Positions 1 to 9,200 of a stretch of 23,526 bases of DNA are shown piece after piece. The notes under the pieces are model-generated. The model had not been told where the DNA came from, searched no databases, and saw only the letters and a program-made list of their open reading frames with translations. Position 1 is the first letter of the stretch; every line of letters starts with the position of its first letter. The DNA comes from Klebsormidium nitens (taxonomy: Eukaryota; Streptophyta; Klebsormidiophyceae; Klebsormidiales; Klebsormidiaceae): positions 166,033 through 189,558 of the forward strand of contig DF237063.1 in the NCBI GenBank assembly GCA_000708835.1, in the 5' to 3' direction. The translations under genes and the position numbers were made by a program.

Positions 1-49
1 GACTCGCGACGGCGTCGGATGATCGACCTAGGCGGGCCGGGCACTGAGG

Positions 50-75
50 CTAGGTAGCGCGACTAGGTAGCGCGA
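50..75. repeat. Perfect 13-bp tandem duplication
   Basis: The 13-mer CTAGGTAGCGCGA occurs twice head to tail with no spacer. It lies in non-coding sequence far upstream of the BRF1 start and has no visible function. Confidence 0.9.
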
Positions 76-270
76 TCCGGGGCCGGTGGATTCGCCTTTT
101 GACACCATTGTTGGATTAGCCAGGTATGTTGGATGATCTTGGATTGGCCGGCAGCTCGTGTACGGCTGGTCTGCCCGGGCAGAATCCCCAGGTTCGAACC
201 TCCAGCCAGCTCTCTTGGTGAGTTGCGCAACCCAGTCCCTAGCTCGTCGTTACCGCGTGCTGGGAATCAT

Positions 271-296
271 TCGAAGCTTCAAAGCTTCGAAGCTTC
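271..296. promoter_or_regulatory. Clustered GAA/TTC palindromes, heat-shock-element-like
   Basis: Three AAGCTT motifs lie within 26 bases. Two perfect nGAAnnTTCn units occur (272-281 and 288-297), but they are out of the 5-bp phase that a three-unit heat-shock element needs. The site is about 345 bases upstream of the BRF1 start codon. A regulatory role is only a possibility. Confidence 0.2.
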
Positions 297-639
297 TAGC
301 CTGGCCTTCTGAACTAACCATTACCGTTCACTGAAAGTGTTGGGAGAGCATGCTTGCAGCACGAAGTGGACTCGGTTACTGAGGAGCATGTGCATTGCAA
401 GACTGGAGCGCTTTCCTGCTGGCAGAGGGCTAGCAGTGCTGGACCTTCAGCTGTTTTGGGCATCAGAGAAATATAGCCTAAAGCTTGGCTTGTGTGGGGC
501 TACGTCGAATCGTTTTCGAAGCTCAAGAAGGATATTGTCAAGCTGCCGGGCCGTCTGTGTTAGCGGCTGATGTCAAAGGATCCCTTAGGCAAGGGAGACT
601 AGTGAAAGCGCAGCTTGTTGACAAGGGAGCAGTGTAGAC

Positions 640-3600
640 ATGGTTTGGTGCAACTACTGCGCTCAGGATCAGGTCACAGAGCTTGACGAGACAAATGGCT
701 TCACCTGCTGTACGGGGTGTGGCCAGGTCTTGGAGGATACTGTGTACTCAACAGATCCTACCTTCTCAAAAGGGGCAGGAGGCCAGGTGCGTGGTTCTTG
801 TGATAGTTCAGGAATGTGCCAGCATTGCTCGTTTAGTGTAGATAGTTTTGTCGTCGTCTCTTTAGATACTTTCGATTCTCATATTTTGATTGTCTGTGGT
901 CACAGCCTGACCATTGTTCAAAAGCACTTGAACTTGCTTGACAAAACACTAATTCTCACCAAGATTGGCAAATGTTCCTGCCATCATCTTGCCCCCGTGC
1001 AGCTCGTGCTGCAGAAATCAGTGCCTCCGTGTTTCCGGTTTTGTCTGAGAATGCCCTTGTCAAACTAGAAATCCCATTGTTTGCCCTTTTGTTGCAAAGC
1101 TTCATAATGTGTGTGCTGAAAGGCTCACATTTGGTTCTTAACAACAGCATTCGTTGCATTTGCAGAGTCAAGTTGATGGCAACTTTGTAGCTTCAGAGTT
1201 CAACACGAGCAGCTTGAACCGGCTGGCTGGACCAAGAGGCCGGGTGTTTGGGACACAAGCTGACAGTCATGAGAAGACCATCAGCAAAGGGAAGCACGAG
1301 ATCACGGAGATTGTGGAGAGGCTGCAGGTAGGTGCCTTAGAGAATGCTCGCTTACAGGGCGATAACATGTGCAGCAGACATTGGATATCATCGTTCAGAA
1401 TATCATAAAACTTATGTGTGTGTTGTGTATACTCCCCAAACTTCTGGCAGAGAGAGAAGCTTTGACATTTTCTCCCCCCCCCCTTCAATGCATGCCTCGT
1501 CCAGTTTTGATAACCATGTAAACACTTCCTTCTCTATTTCAACGTCTCTTGAAGAATGCATACAATATCATCTGCAAAGTTCCTTACAGCCTTCATCTCC
1601 TTGCGCCCCTTTCCTGAGACAGAAGTTTCATGTCTTGATAGACTCGCTCTGCCTGCTCCACAGATACGGCCACGAGAGGACATCATTGCATCCGCGCACC
1701 GCTTGTACAAGCTCGGCGTGCAGCGCAACTTCACACGGGGCCGCAGGACGCAGCAAGTGGCTGCGGCGTGCCTCTACATCATTTGCCGACAGGAGAGCAA
1801 GCCATGGATGCTTATCGACTTCTCCGATTGTCTGCAAACAAACGTGTAAGTCCGGCTAGTAAGTGCATCTTTCTGTGTTTGAAGCCAGTGGGGTGTCACC
1901 TTTTTGAGCCAGAGCCTGTTAGCATTTTTTCTCTGGCCTTCACTGTGGCCGAAATCCTTGAAGGTTGCCTCAAACGTCTGCCATCAGTGGGGTAAGGCGG
2001 CAGGAGTGTCAGCTGCTGGACAACTAGACGACAGCGGAGCCATCAATCGCTAAGCAAAGCCCTGTTCTGTGTCTTGAGCCCTTGTGTCAAGGACATTCAC
2101 GGTGGTATCCTGACTGACATAACCCATGGGTTAAGGCAGAACTGCTTGTACGTGCTAGCTGCGAGTGCAGGGTACCTCGAGCAATGTAACTAACTATTGA
2201 CCTGACATTGCTTGTGCTCTATCCATCTGCAGATATGTCCTTGGCGCGGTCTTCTTGCAGCTGTGCCGCCTGCTCAGCCTGACTGAGCACCCCATCATGC
2301 AGAAGCCAGTGGACCCCAGTCTCTTCATTCATCGTTTTGCGGACAGTAAGTGTTCCTTCTCCAGGTCCCTTGGCCTGCGCGGCTGCGGCTTTCATCCTTG
2401 CGGTTGTATCCCTCCAACGGCGAGGGCTGTTAGATGTGCATGTCCCATCTTTTGACAAATGCGGTTTTGGGTCTGCACGAACCCCCAGGCTTTAGTATAA
2501 TCAATAGCATTTGTTGTAAGGTGGACTTGTGTCCTCTGAAGCAAAATAACGAAAAAAGAGAGGGTGTTGCTGTTTACTCCAAACTCGACGAAAGTTGCAT
2601 TGATCATGTCGGCAAGTTTCCCCGAATGCAGAGGAACATTCGGGAATGATGCTACCGGCATTTTAATCAGCTGACGTTTCTTTGCATGCTTGCAGAGTTG
2701 GATTTTGGGGAGAGGAAGAAGCACTTGGTAGCAAACACGGCTCTCCGGTTGGTGGCCAGCATGAAGCGGGACTGGATGCAGGCGAGCACCTGATCTCTCC
2801 CTTTTCTAGTTGTTCATTTTGGATGCCGTCCTTGCAGAGCATCTGTCAAAACGATTGTCCTACGTTTTGTATGTCACTTGAAGGAATCTGTCTATGTACA
2901 ACCTCAAGCACAGGTTCGATCCGCGAAAAAGCAGCAGAGCAGACAGCTGATGGGGGATCCGTGCATCCATCCTTGAAGTGTATGCGTGCTTTTGATTTGG
3001 CGACAGTGTACTGCTGCCCGTACCTCTTGATGGAGTCCCTCAATGGGTGTGCGTTTGACATGTCAGATCTGCTCCAATTTTTTTGACCAGTCCGCAGAAG
3101 AGAGTTACTCTTCTCTACAAGCGCTCTACGAACCTCCTTCAGTGGTTTCAGAGGTGCTGGATTGTTTTGTTGGTCTGACGGACCTTCAGCTGCCAAGGGA
3201 AGCTTAAGCTCATCTTGTCTCCAACCACTGCTGCAGACTGGACGGCGGCCGAGTGGGATCTGCGGAGCCGCCCTGTTTATCGCAGCCCACATTCACGGTT
3301 TTGAGCGCTCCAAGAAGGACATCGTGGCTATCGTACACATCTGCGAGGCGACGCTGAAGAAGCGTCTGATCGAGTTTGAGAAGACGGAGTCTGGCAGCCT
3401 AACTGTGAGTTTCCAAGCGATCTTGGTTGCGGCGTCGACCCCACGCGGTGCCTGCGGTCAACGATTTACCATTGGCAGAGTTCCAATGACGTCTTGCTCT
3501 GCAACAGCCTTTCCATGACGAGGAACAGGGAGGAAGCCTTCTGCATTGCTTCGTGGATTGGACTTGTTTCAAATCTCGAAGCTGCAGCTGACGCGCCTAT

Positions 3601-6118
3601 CCGAACTCGTCCCTCTTGCTAAAGCAGACCTCTCGTGTCACCCCAGATTGTTGCAGCACGGTGCCGGTGCCTGCTTCTCTAGTGCAGCCATTTTGCACAT
3701 GATGCCAGTATCCGTTTCCGAGTCTGATTTGCCACCTTGTACCCTTTGAGTCGTTGCTCGCAGACGATTCATCCTCACAATGAGCAACTTCTGACATTCT
3801 GACAGATTGTTGCGGCCCTTTACAGGCCGAAGAGTTTGAGGTGAAAGCAAAGGAGTTTGAAATAGAGGCGCATCGCCCGCTCTCGCTTTCCGCGGGCAAC
3901 GCCGGCACCCTTACGGTGCCTCAGGAGGTGACGTGTATGCATCGGGGCATGGGAGAGGCGCACTATGCGCTTGGGCTGTGTAAATGTTGCTATGACGAGG
4001 TAATGCATGCCGAGTCGCGGGATATAGTGGTAAATTCTTGCATATACACCTTTGCAGTGGGAGTCCGGTTGCGACTAGAACATTGCCGACAACGTCCCCA
4101 AAATGTCAAGGTTCTGTGAGTTTAGCGCTTTGCGCAAGCATCCTCCTCCTTCACGTGTTGAATCTCGACGTCGTTTCCGGATTCCAGAATTCGCCCTGCG
4201 TGCAACTCACGTGTCGTCCCATTGCTTTGCAGTTCATCAAAGTTTCGGGGGGCACTGGCGGCAGCGGTTCCGCCCCCCCGGCCTTTCAGCGCGCGGAGCA
4301 GGCGCGCACCGCAGAGGAGCTGGAGAAGCAGCGGCTCCTCAAAGTGCTCGCGGCGGACGACGCGGGCCTCGACAAAAATGCCGAGTCGTACGCGGAGGAA
4401 CTGGCGAAGCGCGCCGTGATCCACCGTAAGGTGCGGCGGAAGCGCAAGGGCCTCGCAGAGGCGTTCCGGGAGACGGTCGCCTCGCGCCGCATGGAACAGG
4501 AGATGGAGGAGGCGCTGGGTAGCCTGGACGTGGCGACCATCGAGGGGGGCCTGCACGCCGCGCGCCTGAGCGACGGCTCCGGGGCGACGACGAGCCAGGG
4601 GGAAACGGCCCACAGCGGCGCGTCGAATGCGGGGAGTCCGTCCGGGAGCAGGGACGGGACGCCGTCGCCCCGGGGGGATACCCCCGCCGCGGACGGGCAG
4701 CGGTCGCCCCTCGGTAGTCGAATGCCCGGAGGGGTTGCGAGTCCGAGCGTGAGACTGGAAGGGTTGAAAGGGCGACCGTCACCGGTCTCACCGCTGCGGC
4801 CCGCGAATGCTGCTCGGCCGGGAGCTGCGGAAATGCAATCGGCGGAGGCAAACGGAGCCCCCATGGTGAAAGCCGGCGAAGCGAGTAGGAAAGTAGAGGA
4901 GGAGATCGACGGGAGGGTGAGCGATGGCGAGGAGGAAGAGCAACTAGAGGGGGAGGTTGTGAACGAACCGGAAGAAGAGGAGGACCGGCTGTCGGATATT
5001 GACGATGACGAAGTGGACGGGTATTTGCATACGGAAGAGGAGGTCAAGATGAAGAGCATCATTTGGGAGGAGCTGCATAAGGAGTATTTGGCGGACCAGG
5101 AGTCGAAGCGCGCGGCGGTTGAGGCCGCGGAGGCGGCCCATGTGGCGGCGATCACAGCGGCAAAGGACAACGCGGTCGGGGCGGAGCAACTAGAGGCGGC
5201 AGAGCAGGTGCGCCAGATGTTTTCCTGTTGGGGAGATGGATTTTTGAAAATTTAAACCTGGGGCGTATTGACGGTAGAAGCTCCGCGTCTCATCAGATGC
5301 AGAAGCGAGGACATTTCGTCCTGCTTCGACGGGCTGCGGCAATCTCTTTCTGCCCTCTTATTTTGCTTGACAAGAAGGACTTCAATTTGCTCGCTTTCAT
5401 TTTCTACTGGAGGCGCATTGAGGAGACTACTCCTGCAAATCCCGATCCTTTGGGTGACCGTACGATTCTCGTGCCAACTTGCGTAGGACAACAACGCTTA
5501 TTGTATCCTTGCGTGTCTCTGCAGATCGCAGCGGCGGCGGTGGCGGCCGTGCGCGCGAAGAAGGAGCGCAAGAAGAAGGAGAAAGCTGCTGGAAAGGAGG
5601 CGGGCCCCGCCGAGTCGGCAGCGAGCGCCACACACCGCATGCTGGCCAGCCGGAAACTGAGTTCCAAAGTCAACTATACGGTTCTGGCGCAACTGTTCAA
5701 AACGGGGAGTAGCAGCGGAGACGCAAAGGGCGCCAAGCGGAAACAGGAGCCGGTCGACGCGAAGCAGCCGAGCCCGTGGGTGCAACCGGGGGCCGCAAAG
5801 AAAAGCAAACCGGATGCGCGAAAAGGGCGGCGGGTCACGTTTGCGGAGGATGGGCAGGCGCAAGACCAAGTGGTGCAGCCGAAGGTGGGCAAGAGTCGCT
5901 TGGGGCGGTCGTCTGAGTTGGCGGGGAAAGCGCGGACGGTGGCGTCAGAACGAGCGGCGGAGAAGGCGGCTGAGGCGCAGAAGGGTGCACAGAGGGAGCC
6001 GGAGAGGGGGGAGGATGTGGAAGAGACGGCTCGGAGGGAGATTCAACAGATGGAGGACTTGGTGCCCGAGACTGGCGGGTATGGGGATGACTACGACTCT
6101 GAGTACTACAATTACTGA
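640..6118 (+). CDS. BRF1: TFIIIB subunit BRF1 (TFIIB-related factor), nine exons
   Basis: BRF1 recruits TBP and RNA polymerase III to tRNA and 5S promoters in the nucleus. Exons by reading frame and splice sites are 640-786, 1166-1327, 1664-1845, 2233-2345, 2696-2781, 3237-3404, 3826-3999, 4233-5207 and 5525-6118. They join without a break into 866 codons plus stop. The start follows an in-frame TGA at 619 and has G at -3 and +4. Residues 1-35 form a zinc ribbon (C4, C7, C24, C27). Two cyclin folds follow, at about 90-180 and 186-286, the second containing TGRRPSG at 231. Residues 597-640 match the conserved Brf1 TBP-binding block (DIDDDEVDGYL). The protein is longer than yeast (596 aa) or human (677 aa) BRF1, mainly through an acidic, Ser/Pro/Gly-rich linker at about 450-590 and a Lys/Ala-rich tail. 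Intron 5 appears to use a GC donor at 2782. The family call is firm; exact exon edges are predicted. Confidence 0.93.
2782..3236 (+). other. Putative GC-AG intron of BRF1
   Basis: The second cyclin fold requires residues ending in DWMQ to join TGRRPSG directly. The base after the CAG at 2781 is GC (GCGAGC), not GT, and no GT donor lies nearby that preserves the frame. The acceptor is CTGCAG ending at 3236. A GC donor is the simplest reading; a sequencing error at 2783 is the alternative. Confidence 0.7.
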
Positions 6119-7102
6119 TCTCTTGGTCTGAAAGTGGGAACGTTTCAAGTCCACTGCTTCGAGGTCTATTATTGTGTATGTATGTGAAACGTGTACATTA
6201 GACAGCTGTTTTTAATAAGAATGAAGAAGAACAGGTATTTCCAGTACGGTACGACCAACTTCCAAACACCCTGATGGAGAGGGCAGCTTGCCAGGCTATA
6301 GAAATCATCGTCCTGCATGAGCAATTGTTGACATCTGCCCCGGCACTGGTTCATATGCTGATTGCGAGTCTGCGTATATATGCTGTAGTTCTCAGACACG
6401 TTTAAGTACTTAATAAGATAGTCGCAGATTCGAATCTGGCGACAATCATTGAATGTCTCATGCATAAGATGGCTGGTCGACGTCATAAAGAGTATATGCG
6501 GGTATTGGCAGAACTTCTCATATGCAGTGCCGTAGAGTGGCACCGCGGCCGCGGCCGCCCCAATCCGTCAACTATACATGTTCAATAGTTTTTCAGAAGT
6601 TGCACGTGCATGAGCGAGTTAGTCTTCGATTGGACATGATCTTTATCGCGATCAAGGGCACTGCAAGATTGAATCGTTGTAGTATCACTGATATATATGA
6701 GGATCCACATGCAACGTGAACATATCATTGAACATGATATAAACAGATTCATAAGGTACCGTACACAAGTCTTGCGGAGATCCAAAGCTGCAGCATCACA
6801 TGCCATGCCAACTGCAGCATCCATAACTCGAATGCGACACGATTGGCCTTGCCCCGATGAACATGCATGCTGGTTCTGTGTACGTGCATCAACATTGAGA
6901 CGATGTTTACAACCTGCCAATCACAACAGCCAGACCTAGCTCTCTCACAGAGCTCTCTAGCTGACCAAACCTCACTTCAACAAAAGTGTCAGCTTTCTTC
7001 TCCCGCTTAAAATGGATCTCGCACCTACCTTTGAACCTCCCGGCTCGAGGAATCTATGAGTTGCTCTGACTTGGTTTCCTCCTAATTACTTTCTCCTGAC
7101 TT
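6119..7102. other. Gene-free gap between convergent BRF1 and NEDD8-protease genes
   Basis: This AT-richer stretch holds the 3' untranslated regions of two genes that point at each other. I see no coding region with family resemblance. Small structures are a 12-bp palindrome around 6428-6439, a GC-only NotI-type repeat near 6545-6557, an inverted repeat with 7-bp arms and a 5-base loop at 6722-6740, and an 8-bp direct repeat at 6938 and 6951. Confidence 0.6.
6174..6220 (+). terminator. Possible polyadenylation region of BRF1
   Basis: About 60-100 bases after the stop codon, a TGTATGTATGTG-type stretch is followed by TTTTTAATAAG at about 6210-6219. This resembles the loose far-upstream and near-upstream elements of plant poly(A) sites. 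There is no exact AATAAA, so the assignment is weak. Confidence 0.25.
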
Positions 7103-7774
7103 TCATTCAGTCGCAGTTCGTGCCATTTTGAGAATCAAGTCCCTTATTTCTTGTCTCAGACTCGTGATTCTCGCAGGCGTTACGCTTGCCTCAATGATTT
7201 CTGATAGCCTTCGGCCTTCCGAATTCGTGTACCACTCGCACAAGCACTTTGCCACACCCAGCACGTAGACACCGCAATCCCACCCGTTAACCTGTTGAGG
7301 ACTAAATTGAGGAATCATTTCAAGACTCTTTCCAAGAAGCCCTTTGGAAAGCAGGTCTGTCAAATGTTGCGCATACCTCTTGTTGCTTCCGCTGGCTGAG
7401 TCGTAGTGCACAAACTTCCCATTTGAGGCGCCGTCACCCCTGAAAAAAGCTAACAAGCTCCAGTGTGTCCCGCCTCCGGACAAGTCAAGCTCCTGATTGT
7501 CGTTGATAGCCAGCAATATGACGTCTTTCTGGACCAACTCTAAATGTGCAAGAGTCTTTTTGAAGTCTGCTTGGTCGGGGCTGTTGGCCAGCCAGAAACT
7601 AACCGAAGGCCCCAAGCACACAAAGTTCGCCTCACCGATGCATTCCTTCTGAAGATACTCGAAGTAGAAACTAATGATATTATCATTCAGCCAGTTGGGT
7701 GCATTCAAGAGAGCTAAGTCGCTGGCGCGAAGAAACGCGTCACCGTAGCTCAGCACTTTGACATCCCCTTTCAT
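7103..7774 (-). CDS. DEN1: NEDD8-specific cysteine protease, DEN1/SENP8 type (Ulp1 C48 family)
   Basis: This single exon encodes 223 residues, the usual size for DEN1/SENP8, which matures the NEDD8 precursor and removes NEDD8 from non-cullin substrates. The start is fixed by an in-frame TAG two codons upstream, and A stands at -3. The N-terminus carries the Ulp1 signature WLNDN (28-32). The catalytic residues are all visible: His104 in THWSLL, Asp125 in HYDSASG, the oxyanion Gln161 in PQQVNGWDCG, and Cys167 in the same segment. There is no long N-terminal extension, which separates it from SUMO proteases of the same clan and favours NEDD8 over SUMO as substrate; that specificity is inferred from family resemblance. 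It is the only intronless gene here. It converges on BRF1 and has its own upstream region at 7775 onward. Confidence 0.93.
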   Translation of the reverse strand: MKGDVKVLSYGDAFLRASDLALLNAPNWLNDNIISFYFEYLQKECIGEANFVCLGPSVSFWLANSPDQADFKKTLAHLELVQKDVILLAINDNQELDLSGGGTHWSLLAFFRGDGASNGKFVHYDSASGSNKRYAQHLTDLLSKGLLGKSLEMIPQFSPQQVNGWDCGVYVLGVAKCLCEWYTNSEGRRLSEIIEASVTPARITSLRQEIRDLILKMARTATE

Positions 7775-7863
7775 TTTCTACTGAGCTCTAAAAACGATCT
7801 AATTGGTCCAGCTAGCTTCTGAAAACACGAAGAGGGGTGACCTGATAGTTCTTAAATCGAAGG

Positions 7864-7926
7864 GTTTCAAAGTTCAGCGCACTCAATAGAAGTTTCTCAA
7901 AGCGCAGCGCACTTTATAGAAGTTTC
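7864..7926. repeat. Two-copy tandem repeat upstream of DEN1
   Basis: Copy one (7864-7891, 28 bp) and copy two (7892-7921, 30 bp) both begin GTTTC and end ATAGAA, and share CAGCGCACT in the middle. A third GTTTC follows. It lies about 90-150 bases upstream of the DEN1 start, so it could be part of its promoter. Confidence 0.8.
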
Positions 7927-8127
7927 GTTTCTTGACTATCTGCAAGGAACGCGAATGAGTGCTGAGGCATCGCGAAATGGACACAGGCAGATCAAATTTC
8001 AAGAGTCTCTGGGGCTGTGCTGCATGAAGGAGTTCTGATGTCAAAAATTACAGCACAAATGCAACGAGGAATGTGCATATTGCCCCTACTTGGCTTAAGT
8101 GGGTTCAGCAGCATGGCGATCTGTCTT

Positions 8128-8161
8128 GAAACATTATCATCAAAGAAACATTATCATCAAC
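8128..8161. repeat. 17-bp tandem duplication
   Basis: GAAACATTATCATCAA is repeated head to tail with one differing base in the 17-bp unit. It lies in non-coding sequence and no function is apparent. Confidence 0.85.
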
Positions 8162-9200
8162 CTGAGTTCTGTGCATGCCGAGGATTGAAGGCAGAACCAA
8201 GTTCCAACTTCCAAGACGACGACTGACTGCAGTTGGACCCAAGGCGCTAGGACCTAGGACCTAGCTGGCTCTGGCACTTTCTACCTGTGTATCAATGTCG
8301 TAGACATTTAAAGACTCGTAGGTAGGATAGGTATTGCAATTTGCAGCACGAACAGGATCTACTCAGCCTTCAGGACGAACTGACTGGGACCGGTCACCGA
8401 GTGCCGGGCGGTGGTCATCTGGGAACCCCGACTTTTTCAAGGCACCTCGCCGCCGTTGGTATCCGCAGGGGCCCGGGGGCCTTCTCCGGCTGCCTTTGAG
8501 TTTTTGGACCGCCGAGCGCCGGGCGGCGGCCCGGCCGCCGTCACCATGGTCAGATTTCTCAAGTTTGCCACGTCGGCCCAAACATCCTTTCCATTGGTTT
8601 GTCACCGTACGTTTCCAGACTTGATCAAATCTTGATACAATCTGAAGCCAGCACTCCTTCCAGTTTCTGCTCCCAAGTTCATGGACTTCTTCACTGAATC
8701 TTCAGTGGGTTTGTTCAATGTTGACGCACTGTCGTCATGCTGATAGGCATAAACTAGACAGTGTTTGGCCTGACGACTATTATATGGCCTTGTCAACATG
8801 TGTATCTTCAGAGCTCGACAATGATGGCTCTGGAGGATTTTGTGATACTACACGCGATGAAGGGCCATTAGGATGGCGTCGAAGCATGCATTTCGCCGTG
8901 CGCTTGAAACATGCTCAAAATTGCTATATTTTCTTTGTCATCTTCCCTTATCATCGCAAAAGACATTGCATGACAAGTGCCCGTGAACCGGCAATAACGG
9001 GCCAACAACAAATCTACAATTGTTCAATAGTGGCACACATAATATCGTGCGTGTGACTGTTGAGGGAGCAAAACTGCTTATTGCGCAATTTCCACCAAAC
9101 GAGGGGAGAGGCTAACATGTTTATTTACTACAACGGCCCCACTTTCTATAGACGAACCACTCACGAGATGCAAACTACCGTCCACTCAGTCTGTCAATGT

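Larger units (their letters stand above)
1..639. other. Gene-free upstream region of the BRF1 gene
   Basis: No convincing coding region is visible. The stretch holds a perfect 13-bp tandem duplication (50-62 and 63-75), a 14-bp perfect palindrome around 170-183, and a T-loop-like motif near 191-200 that does not fold into a full tRNA. At 271-296 overlapping HindIII-type palindromes contain two matches to nGAAnnTTCn. The last part should contain the promoter and 5' untranslated region of the BRF1 gene, because that gene starts at 640 behind an in-frame stop at 619-621. No TATA box could be assigned with confidence. Confidence 0.5.
7775..9200. other. Gene-free region upstream of DEN1 and downstream of the RIQ gene
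   Basis: I find no supported gene in these 1.4 kb. The DEN1 promoter should lie at the low end, and the 3' untranslated region of the RIQ-type gene at the high end. Contents are a two-copy 28/30-bp repeat (7864-7921), a 17-bp tandem repeat (8128-8161), a threefold 7-mer CTAGGAC (8247-8264), and a GC-rich block at about 8385-8550 that stands out from its AT-rich surroundings. Open frames here show no family features. Confidence 0.5.

Noticed and set aside
144-212. tRNA-like sequence with GGTTCGAACC (B-box) and complementary ends
   Set aside because: The pairing CCAGCC/GGCTGG spans only about 46 bases, the T-stem has mismatches and no anticodon arm can be drawn. At most a remnant of a tRNA-derived element.
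337-570. 77-codon open frame upstream of BRF1
   Set aside because: No family features and it ends before the BRF1 start; likely chance in the upstream region.
1473-1483. Run of about ten cytosines in BRF1 intron 2
   Set aside because: Simple homopolymer in an intron, no further structure.
4286-5170. 294-codon open frame on the minus strand opposite BRF1 exon 8
   Set aside because: It is the antisense of a GC-rich, low-complexity exon; the Ser-rich protein is explained by the Glu/Asp codons on the other strand.
6421-6448. Second T-loop-like palindrome (AGATTCGAATCT)
   Set aside because: No acceptor, D or anticodon stems at the right distances on either strand.
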